A stretch of DNA of 6,785 nucleotides, from the NCBI GenBank assembly GCA_033852095.1, contig JAWSVD010000019.1, forward strand, positions 1-6,785. The letters are read 5' to 3'. The translations under genes were made by a program, and so were the position numbers. The stretch comes from CALCKW01 sp033852095. GTDB taxonomy: Bacteria; Pseudomonadota; Gammaproteobacteria; CALCKW01. Position 1 is the first letter of the stretch. Every line of letters starts with the position of its first letter. Below are positions 1 to 6,769 of the stretch, piece by piece. Below the pieces are notes generated by a model. It made no database searches. It was not told the DNA's origin and saw nothing but the letters and a program-made list of their open reading frames with translations.

Positions 1-335
1 ATGGCCTGCCAGGCATCGGGGTAGAGGGCAGCGTGGGCCTGCGCCTGCAAATCCCCAGCTACCTCGGCGGCTACGATCACGTGCCCTTTAATGAGACCCG
101 CGTGCTTATCCTCGGCCTGGACGAGCGCTCGCTGCAGCTGGTGCCCGTGGGCGTGGGCAAGGTGCAGGGCCGCAGCATTGTCAATACCACCGATCTGCAC
201 TTCGATCGCTTGGATTACTTCGCCTACGCCTTTGTCACCAACGAAGGTTACCCCCATCTACTCGCCTACGAGCGCGGTGAATACCGCTCGCTCGGGCAGC
301 TACGTGCAAAACTAGAAGAGTTAGGTTCACAATGA
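1..335 (+). CDS. C-terminal fragment of an unrecognised protein (5' end outside window)
   Basis: The reading frame is open from position 3 to the TGA at 333-335, giving 110 visible residues. There is no stop before the in-frame GTG at 33, so that GTG is an internal codon and the gene begins upstream of the window. The visible part alternates hydrophobic and polar residues, suggesting a beta-rich fold (for example LRLQIPSYLGG, TRVLILGLDE, LQLVPVGVGKV). It then has an aromatic stretch (RLDYFAYAFV) and ends in a short charged helix (LGQLRAKLEELG). It contains no cysteine, no transmembrane stretch and no catalytic motif I can name. Its stop overlaps the start of the large hydrolase gene, so the two are probably co-translated and functionally linked. 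I do not recognise the family. It could be the end of a secreted beta-sandwich protein like its neighbours, but this is inference from context. Confidence 0.85.
   Translation, partial: GLPGIGVEGSVGLRLQIPSYLGGYDHVPFNETRVLILGLDERSLQLVPVGVGKVQGRSIVNTTDLHFDRLDYFAYAFVTNEGYPHLLAYERGEYRSLGQLRAKLEELGSQ
315..325 (+). promoter_or_regulatory. Ribosome binding site for the large hydrolase gene, inside the upstream gene
   Basis: The purine-rich stretch GAAGAGTTAGG contains AGG at 323-325, six bases before the ATG at 332. The spacing is good for a Shine-Dalgarno site and supports ATG 332 as the start. The site lies within the last codons of the upstream gene, so ribosomes finishing that gene pass directly over it. 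Confidence 0.6.
332..335 (+). other. ATGA start/stop overlap between first and second genes
   Basis: The ATG of the large hydrolase gene (332-334) shares bases with the TGA of the upstream gene (333-335). This arrangement is typical of translational coupling within an operon and argues that both products are made together. Confidence 0.9.
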
Positions 336-3300
336 ACATTCGTCAGCCACTGATCACGCGCCTACTGCTTGTCGCAGCAGCACTACTCGCCCCCGCCAGC
401 GCTATAGCCTACTACGGCACCGAGTCACTGCCCGTACCGGGCTATGTATTCAAGCAGGGGCTGGTGCTCAACGAAGAAGGCAAGCCTGTCTTCGCCGAGT
501 ACGACGCCGAGACCGGCAACGCGGTGAATATCTTAAAGGATTTCGATGCCTCAGACCCTGATTTCCGGGTCATCAGTGCCGTCGCCTACAAGAGCAGTCG
601 CGAGCAACTGATCGCTTGGCGAAAGGAATTAGTCGCAGGTGAATTCGAAAAATTTGAATTTGTCACCCCCGCGCAATTCAAGCGGGCTGATTACCCAGAG
701 GAGTTTCACGCGTACTTTGTTGAGCCCTACAGCAGCAGTCGATCCCTACTTGTGTACAAGCCTGAAGCCTTAGACAGTACAGTCGCATTGAGTAGCGTAA
801 GCGGTATAATTGTTCAACAATCAGTGTTTGATATACGATCATTGCTCAATACGGCCTACCCTGATACCAAGCACAGTCTGTTGATCGACAAAAGCGGGGT
901 CGTCAGACACCCCAGCGAGCACAATATAGGCTTTCGTGTTGCGTTTTTTAACCCTGACGGCAGCACCTTGCAGGATGGAGAGCGCAGCGACACTAACATC
1001 TACGGCCAAGACCTGGGTGAAGGCGCGGACGGCATCAAAAATTCCATCCTTGCGCCGATCGAAGGCGCGCGTATCAGTAACCCCTTCAGCCCCGGGTTTA
1101 TCAGCGGCGTGAGCGATAAAAACGGCTTTTTCCGAAACTACGCCAAAATGCCCATCTGCCCAGGTTTTAGCTACAATCTTTCGATCCCCATCACGGCGGA
1201 GGTGCCGTACCGTTCCTTCAACCCGCAACGTGCAGGGACTTTCAATCATTACTATTTTTGGAATCAATATAATTACTTTTGTGCCGGCCTCCCGCTGGAC
1301 CCGCCCACAAATATTGGAGAGTTGCTGGGTTACATCAACGCCATTGGTGTTCTAGTAACAACAACGCACCCCGTTCAACGCGTGGCCATCCCCGTGGACG
1401 TCACCCTATTAACTGGCAGCTTCAGCTTGTCCAACCCTGATGGTAGCGCGGTGCCGGTTGGCGATTCCACAGTGCATTTGTCCACGCCGCGCAAGCCGGC
1501 CGAATATGTTCTGCCCGAGAAACCCGATTTCAACAACGACGGTGCGGATGACCATCTCAGTGATCTGGGCAGTATCCCCCAGCCCGAAGGCGCGCCAGAC
1601 GACGCACCGCTCTTGTACGGGGTCTGGTTTAGCACGCCCGACACCGACAAGCGCAACCAGAACAATGTCCCGCTCACCGACACCCTCGCCAACGGCGGCG
1701 AGCCCATCGCGCCCGATTTAGTGCGGGTTGCCGTGCAAAAGCAAAACTTCGACGACATTGGCCTGCTCGAAGCCATCAGCTTTGAAGACCTCGCCAACAC
1801 CGATCTCTACGTCTTTCGCCAGAGCACCGGTCAGCTGGTCATGGAAAAATCCCCCTTCTACCCCGCCGGCAGCAGCTCCGCCGCCTCGGGCTACGGCAAC
1901 GGCGTCAACGGCATCGGAGCTGCAGGGCAGGGATATTTTGAAGTAGCGATCCCCGGACGGGATAACCAGCAGGACTTCCGCCACATCAACAGCAGCACCG
2001 ACAGCCTGGCCGACGCACTTGCAGATCCCAACAACAAAGGCCTTAAATACAATGCCTGGCAAGCCACGCAGTTTGTGGCAGAAGATTTTCGAGGCGAGAC
2101 AGACTCCCTGCGCGTGGGCGAACCGCTGCAAGTGGTGGTGATCAACCGCGCCACGGGTTACATCGGCATCGCCGACACCGCTGTTGAGGCGGTCAGTCAG
2201 GCAAGTGGGCAAAGCCCGCTGGCGATACCGTTGGGCGATATTTTTTTGCAGCCACCCAACCTCAAGATCAGTGTTGTACGCCAGTACGAAGTGGAGTTAG
2301 GCCTCACTCAAGGTCAGTCGCGCCAATACACGGTGGGCAGCGAGGGCGCAGCCCTGCATTCAGATCAATACGTCAAAGTCACCACCGATTGGCGCGCAGC
2401 CGACGGTGCGCCACTGCCGAATAGGCTGCCGGGATACACGGGGCGCTTGACCAGCCTTAAGCCTGATGCAACTTTTGGTAAATCAAGCGTTGACCACTTC
2501 GGCATTGAGCCTGGTATCAATACCGAACTCATCGAGCTTAAAAAGAGCAGCGCCATGGCTAGCACCGGCTACCAGTATCTCCATGTGGTGGCCGAGCAGG
2601 ACATCGAAAGTGCGCGCTTTGGCACTTCAGATACGACCCGTAACCGTCCCGAAAAGTTTGTGCCCGTGCGCGTGGCAGTCTACGACGAGAAAGCCAGCCG
2701 TGCCCTCAAGCAAAGCCAGCTTGAGAATCTTCCAATCAGCGGTGAGTACACCCTCAAGCAAGACAGCAGCGTCTACCAGTGGAAATACCGCCCAGAGATG
2801 ATGTACGCCGTCTTTGATCTCAATGTGAGTAAGATCACCCGAACCGTGGCCGAGGGCGAGGAGCCGGTAGACATCACTGAAAATAGAGCCCCAGTCATCG
2901 AGACAGAAGACCTAAACCTGAGTGTCACCCTAGACATATTAGCGGCGCAGTACAGTCCACTGGAACTCTTTGGCCCCGATAGCGAACTGGTGTATTCCCT
3001 TGAAGGCTATCAGCAGCAAGTGAACACCGGTGAAAATATAACATACAGCTACACGGATTTTGGCCACTTGAGCGAGCTCAACGGGGAGGATTTCCTTACC
3101 CTCAATCTCATCAATAACCAGGACGCCGGCAACGTGTTGTGGGAATGGGCCTTTGTGTCCATGTCCGCCGGGGTCGACCTGAACCGCGACGGCTACATCA
3201 CGTTTGGCAACAGCTGGTACACCGACAAAAGTTTGCAACAGAGCTGCGAAGTGCTGGAAAGTGACGAATCAGCGGTGCCGACCGATCTTACCAGTCCGCA

Positions 3301-5536
3301 GCGCCCTTATAGGTTCTGGCTAAATAATGATTATGATGTGGTTGAGACCAATGATGAAAATGAAGCTAATCCAGACTATCGGATAAAATTGCCTGAACTG
3401 ACTGACTGCGGTGGAATTGAGGGTAGGGCAACAATCACTGGCAACACATTTGAGCAAGTGTGCGAGCTCAGCGATGCGTGGGTCAGAACTGCCAGTGATA
3501 CAAGCAACTTGACGTTGGACGATGTTGACAATTTCAGGGATTTTGAAGACGTCGCACCGATAGACTTGAAATTTAACACTGCCACTTTCGAGAAATTGAA
3601 AACCGGCGAATTAAAACTGCGTGCATCGACCAAGACTCTCGGCATCAACCTGTATTCGGCCAATTGGGGCGGGCAGGGGAAAGCGCACCGGTATCAATGG
3701 GACAGAGCGGTCGCGGACGGTTACCTGAACGTTCCGGAGTCCGATGTGTTCTATGCAAACCACAGAGCAACTCGTCTTGCGCCGGGACAGCCACCCATGT
3801 GGGTGAATCCAGTGGTTAGCAATCAGGGCATGGATGCGAGCACTCATACCTTGCATTTGATATTCGAAGGGCGCAGTGGCAACGCAAAAGTTTGCACAGA
3901 AACCCCCGCCGACTGCTACGTTGAGTTTGAGCTGTTAAAAGACTTGGACGTGATTAAACGGTCGAGAATCTACATGGATTTACGAGACGTGCGGGATTTT
4001 TACGATCAAGCAAATGCGGGCGATGCAGAACCAGATAACTGGAGCCGAGAAATCACAGAGTGGCCTTTTATTATAGACACTTACCCTGGGTACGCTGCTT
4101 GGCACTATCGAGAAGTGCCATTCATCACGGCAACGTCAAGTGAAGAGAGTCCGATGGCCTACGTGCCTGAGGGCACGCAGCGGCATGCGCGCACTGGTCT
4201 GCTCGAATGCGTGGCGCCCGAGAGCATTCGAAAACGTGACTACGTGACGCACGTCCACGGCTGGAACATGACGCGGGAAGACAAACACAATTTCCACGCA
4301 ACAGCGTTTAAACGACTGTATTGGTCAGGATATCAGGGCGGATTTGCGGCGTTCAGCTGGCCCACTGGATGGTTTGCTCAGCGCGTTGGTAGTACCGCCG
4401 CCACGGCTTTTGCCGGCAATCAGAACAAGAATAACTACAGTGGGAGTGAAGTGGCAGCGCGTCGCTCAGGTAGGGTTCTGGCAAATTGGCTACAAACCAA
4501 AAAAGGCGATGGAGAAGGGCAATTTGAAAACATCCACCTCGCTGCGCACAGCATGGGAAACATCGTATCGAGCGAAGCCTTGCGCTTCACAAATGATCCG
4601 GATCTTGTGACGAGTTACAGCGCGTCACAATCAGCTGACGCAGCGGGAGCTTATGATTCGAATATTGATGACATGTTGCATGAAATTAAAATTCCTTCTG
4701 GCATTTTCTATCAAGGGCCAGAAAATCAAAGCCCTATTGATTCTTGGGAGCGCTATAACATAGATGCTGCTTTTGTTGACAATGAATTTCCGCCCGATGT
4801 GTATCGCTGGGACAACCTGTTGAGTGAAACCGGTATTTTTCTTGAAGACACTGACACGCCTGCTCTGAGAACACGGTGGGGGCAAGGGGCGACACCGTAC
4901 TACGGCAAGTTAAACAACAAAGGCAGTGATTTCAGGATGGTGAGTTATTTTAATATTCACGACAGTGCCACAAATACATGGGAATTTGGCCAATTAACCA
5001 AACCTGAGGGTCCCGATGGCTGGCGTTATCAATCGAGCCGAGCTTGTGCAAGAGTGGACTCGGCACGTTTTTGGTTGGACAGCAGCTCGTGTGATGCGGT
5101 ATCCGACGAAGGCAGGGTTTTCCACAATAACGTGAGAGTGCCGTGGCCCAACGGCCGTGACGACGCCTACGACGAAGTTCGATTCGACGTCATGGCGCGT
5201 GTCATCCCCGCTCGAACCCGTGCCCTGGGCCGTATAAATTTTCGGGGCGATACCATGCCGCAGGTGAAGGACGGCGTACCCGATGACAGACTCATGCGGG
5301 TCTCTCCAGTGGCGGGCGAAACGCCGGTAATCCCTGATCTGATGACAACTTATGAATTAAGTGAAGACGCCACCAACTCGGGCTTTGATCACAGCATCCA
5401 GTACCACGGGTACATGACAGAAGTACGTGGTTCGGGGGAAGCATTTCGTGGGAGCTACTGGCGTGCGTTTATAGATGGATCTTTAGAATATCGAGCTAGT
5501 GATTACAGTGGGCTGAAAATTGAGGCTGAGCAATAA
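332..5536 (+). CDS. Very large exported protein with C-terminal alpha/beta-hydrolase domain
   Basis: This 1734-residue protein is predicted to be exported. Residues 1-26 form a Sec signal peptide: Arg-4 and Arg-10, hydrophobic core LLLVAAALLA, and AIA before Tyr-27 as the likely cleavage site. Residues 27-240 are unrecognised. Around 240-320 lies a segment with a carboxypeptidase-regulatory flavour (EGARIS at 244-249, SDKNGFF, then CPGF at 276-279). Two calcium-loop-like motifs follow, DFNNDG at 399-404 and DLNRDG at 949-954. The middle is probably several beta-sandwich modules, marked by LPGYTGRL at 699-706, RFWLNND at 994-1000 and RDFED at 1069-1073. The C-terminus is an alpha/beta hydrolase: HVHGWN at 1307-1312 (oxyanion loop), KRLYW at 1327-1331, FSWP at 1341-1344 and the nucleophile elbow AHSMG at 1405-1409 with Ser-1407. 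Asp-1544 and His-1687 are candidate triad partners. It probably cleaves an ester, thioester or amide outside the cytoplasm, substrate unknown. It is far longer than a usual single-domain hydrolase of about 300 residues. The hydrolase call is firm; the rest is tentative. Confidence 0.9.
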   Translation: MNIRQPLITRLLLVAAALLAPASAIAYYGTESLPVPGYVFKQGLVLNEEGKPVFAEYDAETGNAVNILKDFDASDPDFRVISAVAYKSSREQLIAWRKELVAGEFEKFEFVTPAQFKRADYPEEFHAYFVEPYSSSRSLLVYKPEALDSTVALSSVSGIIVQQSVFDIRSLLNTAYPDTKHSLLIDKSGVVRHPSEHNIGFRVAFFNPDGSTLQDGERSDTNIYGQDLGEGADGIKNSILAPIEGARISNPFSPGFISGVSDKNGFFRNYAKMPICPGFSYNLSIPITAEVPYRSFNPQRAGTFNHYYFWNQYNYFCAGLPLDPPTNIGELLGYINAIGVLVTTTHPVQRVAIPVDVTLLTGSFSLSNPDGSAVPVGDSTVHLSTPRKPAEYVLPEKPDFNNDGADDHLSDLGSIPQPEGAPDDAPLLYGVWFSTPDTDKRNQNNVPLTDTLANGGEPIAPDLVRVAVQKQNFDDIGLLEAISFEDLANTDLYVFRQSTGQLVMEKSPFYPAGSSSAASGYGNGVNGIGAAGQGYFEVAIPGRDNQQDFRHINSSTDSLADALADPNNKGLKYNAWQATQFVAEDFRGETDSLRVGEPLQVVVINRATGYIGIADTAVEAVSQASGQSPLAIPLGDIFLQPPNLKISVVRQYEVELGLTQGQSRQYTVGSEGAALHSDQYVKVTTDWRAADGAPLPNRLPGYTGRLTSLKPDATFGKSSVDHFGIEPGINTELIELKKSSAMASTGYQYLHVVAEQDIESARFGTSDTTRNRPEKFVPVRVAVYDEKASRALKQSQLENLPISGEYTLKQDSSVYQWKYRPEMMYAVFDLNVSKITRTVAEGEEPVDITENRAPVIETEDLNLSVTLDILAAQYSPLELFGPDSELVYSLEGYQQQVNTGENITYSYTDFGHLSELNGEDFLTLNLINNQDAGNVLWEWAFVSMSAGVDLNRDGYITFGNSWYTDKSLQQSCEVLESDESAVPTDLTSPQRPYRFWLNNDYDVVETNDENEANPDYRIKLPELTDCGGIEGRATITGNTFEQVCELSDAWVRTASDTSNLTLDDVDNFRDFEDVAPIDLKFNTATFEKLKTGELKLRASTKTLGINLYSANWGGQGKAHRYQWDRAVADGYLNVPESDVFYANHRATRLAPGQPPMWVNPVVSNQGMDASTHTLHLIFEGRSGNAKVCTETPADCYVEFELLKDLDVIKRSRIYMDLRDVRDFYDQANAGDAEPDNWSREITEWPFIIDTYPGYAAWHYREVPFITATSSEESPMAYVPEGTQRHARTGLLECVAPESIRKRDYVTHVHGWNMTREDKHNFHATAFKRLYWSGYQGGFAAFSWPTGWFAQRVGSTAATAFAGNQNKNNYSGSEVAARRSGRVLANWLQTKKGDGEGQFENIHLAAHSMGNIVSSEALRFTNDPDLVTSYSASQSADAAGAYDSNIDDMLHEIKIPSGIFYQGPENQSPIDSWERYNIDAAFVDNEFPPDVYRWDNLLSETGIFLEDTDTPALRTRWGQGATPYYGKLNNKGSDFRMVSYFNIHDSATNTWEFGQLTKPEGPDGWRYQSSRACARVDSARFWLDSSSCDAVSDEGRVFHNNVRVPWPNGRDDAYDEVRFDVMARVIPARTRALGRINFRGDTMPQVKDGVPDDRLMRVSPVAGETPVIPDLMTTYELSEDATNSGFDHSIQYHGYMTEVRGSGEAFRGSYWRAFIDGSLEYRASDYSGLKIEAEQ

Positions 5537-5540
5537 CATG
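5522..5540 (+). promoter_or_regulatory. Weak ribosome binding region and coupled start of the third gene
   Basis: The hydrolase gene stops with TAA at 5534-5536 and the next ATG is at 5538, leaving one base between them. Upstream purine motifs are weak: GAGG at 5522-5525 is 12 bases from the ATG, and GAG at 5528-5530 is 7 bases away. Efficient translation probably relies on ribosomes terminating at the TAA and restarting. An in-frame TTG at 5520 would add six residues (MRLSNN) but has no better site before it, so ATG 5538 is preferred. Confidence 0.5.
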
Positions 5541-6632
5541 AAAACCAACAGCTTGAAATGGAACCTGATCGGCATGGTGGCCGTGGGCTTTGCACTGTGG
5601 TTCGCCTACATAACATTCCGCGGCCCGCCCCCGGCCATCCCTACGGTAGAATTGCCAGCGCCTCTCACGCCCGAGCAAATTGCCGATCAAAAGTTGATCG
5701 TCAAAATCAACGAAGAAGTGGTGGCTGCGCGCAAGGCGCGGAATCGATCAAGTGAAGAAAGTGCGCTGCGCAAACTGTCCAAAGCCATCGGCGGGAAAAC
5801 CGGTGCGATGCTGGGGATGTCTCTCGACAGCTTGCTCGAGCACATCATGCACGGCGTGGTGCTGGATCAGCACCAGCGGCCCGTGGGCGGCGCGCGGGTT
5901 CGGTTATTGTTTACCAACTCAGGACTCGCGCGGGGGCGGGGAAACGTCAGCGTCTACACCGATGCCCTGGGCCGTTTTGAGGTTGAGGGCCACGGGGGAG
6001 CCGTGAGTGTGATGGGCATCACACACCCCAATCTCACCCGCTATATCTACGCTATGTCGCAAATAGACGACACGGTTAACCGGGCAGGCTATAGGCCCTT
6101 TTCCTACGTAAATAACAGCACAGAGGATCCACTGGTCTTCAATGTGATGCGCGTGGAGGAATACGAGGACGTTTATACCAAAAGATCGGTGGGAATCTAT
6201 ACCACGGCAACGGGCGAGCCTACGGTGCAGGGGAATTTCAAGGTGACATGTAACAGAAAGATCTACAAAGGGAACAGCGTTAAAAAACACCAGTTGAGTG
6301 ATTGGGTGATGCGTTTAGAGCCTGCAGAGCCTGGCGGCTTTATCCGGACTAAGGACGCTTATCTGAATGAAGCGCCGGTAGGCGGATATGACCTGCCATA
6401 CATAGAAGCTGGTTATAATTTGAGCGACGATAAATTCAGGAATAAATTCAGAAGAGATGATATATATTATTACAGGTCTGGAAAAACATTTGGTGTGTTT
6501 AAATTTCAATATTTGGATGCGTTTTCCAAAGGAAACCAGTGTTATGCAGCACTTAGGTGGGACAGTTATAATAGGGAAGGGACAAGAAATCTGGCTATCC
6601 CCCGTTTAACGGAGGTACGTCTGCGTAAATAG
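5538..6632 (+). CDS. Membrane-anchored protein with carboxypeptidase-regulatory-like domain
   Basis: This 364-residue protein is counted from ATG 5538. A short, positively charged N-terminus (Lys-2, Lys-7) precedes one hydrophobic segment at about 9-27. There is no lipobox cysteine and no clear signal-peptidase site, so it is most likely an uncleaved inner-membrane anchor with the rest in the periplasm. A proline-rich linker (about 30-45) leads to a charged helical stretch (46-84). Residues 103-160 match the CarboxypepD_reg-like pattern: HGVVLDQHQRPVGGARV, then TDALGRFEVEG at 141-151. This beta-sandwich fold usually has a structural or binding role and is not itself a peptidase. The C-terminal half has WVMRLEPAEPGGF at 256-268, EAPVGGY at 278-284 and GTRNL at 348-352, a signature I recall from uncharacterised exported proteins of PVC and other bacteria. 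Its two cysteines, Cys-238 and Cys-335, could form a disulfide. Likely role: envelope structure or partner of the co-transcribed hydrolase. Catalysis is not indicated. Confidence 0.88.
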   Translation: MKTNSLKWNLIGMVAVGFALWFAYITFRGPPPAIPTVELPAPLTPEQIADQKLIVKINEEVVAARKARNRSSEESALRKLSKAIGGKTGAMLGMSLDSLLEHIMHGVVLDQHQRPVGGARVRLLFTNSGLARGRGNVSVYTDALGRFEVEGHGGAVSVMGITHPNLTRYIYAMSQIDDTVNRAGYRPFSYVNNSTEDPLVFNVMRVEEYEDVYTKRSVGIYTTATGEPTVQGNFKVTCNRKIYKGNSVKKHQLSDWVMRLEPAEPGGFIRTKDAYLNEAPVGGYDLPYIEAGYNLSDDKFRNKFRRDDIYYYRSGKTFGVFKFQYLDAFSKGNQCYAALRWDSYNREGTRNLAIPRLTEVRLRK

Positions 6633-6650
6633 TCAGCAATTCCCGACAAG

Positions 6651-6677
6651 TTGGCATCTTCATATAAATCATATGCT
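6651..6677 (+). promoter_or_regulatory. Possible weak promoter downstream of the third gene
   Basis: TTGGCA at 6651-6656 differs from the -35 consensus at one base, and TATGCT at 6672-6677 matches four of six -10 positions. The spacing is 15 bases, shorter than the optimal 17, so this is a weak candidate. It would serve whatever starts at or beyond 6770. Confidence 0.15.
6661..6675. repeat. Short AT-rich inverted repeat (CATAT, 5-base loop)
   Basis: CATAT at 6661-6665 and ATATG at 6671-6675 are perfect inverted copies around AAATC. The stem has only five mostly A-T pairs and is not followed by a T tract, so it is not a convincing terminator. It could be a small protein-binding site or chance. 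Confidence 0.3.
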
Positions 6678-6688
6678 TGCAGCACAAA

Positions 6689-6709
6689 GGGTAGGGCAGC
6701 GGGAGGGGG
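6689..6709 (+). other. Canonical G-quadruplex motif
   Basis: Four G tracts occur in order: GGG at 6689-6691, GGG at 6694-6696, GGG at 6701-6703 and GGGGG at 6705-6709. The loops are two (TA), four (CAGC) and one (A) bases. This satisfies the usual G3+N1-7 rule. A fifth tract, GGGGG at 6723-6727, could substitute for one of the four. The G-rich strand is the + strand, so a transcript reading through from the upstream genes would carry it as RNA. Confidence 0.6.
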
Positions 6710-6730
6710 TCAGGCAGCGGTAGGGGGACA
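6695..6730 (+). repeat. Tandem pair of 18-bp G-rich direct repeats
   Basis: GGCAGCGGGAGGGGGTCA at 6695-6712 is followed with no gap by GGCAGCGGTAGGGGGACA at 6713-6730. The copies match at 16 of 18 positions. A much weaker earlier match (GCAGC then GGG, about 6679-6691) may be a decayed copy. GTAG tetranucleotides sit at 6691, 6720 and 6757. GTAG is a known 5' mark of REP elements, but the palindromic stem those elements carry is missing here. Confidence 0.7.
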
Positions 6731-6769
6731 AGGCTTCACAATAACTATTAAGCGAGGTAGTGTTCAGCG

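Noticed and set aside
1..24. ATG at the first base as a gene start
   Set aside because: That frame stops at TAG 22-24. The coding frame is the one open from position 3.
839..2212. Antisense open frames of about 140-165 codons opposite the hydrolase gene
   Set aside because: They lie fully within a gene with a clear signal peptide and domain motifs, and their low-complexity translations show no recognisable family. They are explained by the GC-rich codon pattern of the + strand.
5520..5540. TTG at 5520 as the start of the third gene
   Set aside because: It would overlap the hydrolase gene with no ribosome binding site and add only MRLSNN. ATG 5538 gives a normal charged N-terminus before the membrane segment.
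5538..5640. Third gene as a lipoprotein
   Set aside because: There is no cysteine near the hydrophobic segment; the first cysteine is residue 238.
5919..6290. Antisense 123-codon frame within the third gene
   Set aside because: It overlaps the better supported CarboxypepD_reg-like protein, and its translation has no recognisable motif.
6661..6675. Rho-independent terminator at the CATAT palindrome
   Set aside because: The stem is five A-T-rich pairs and lacks a following T tract.
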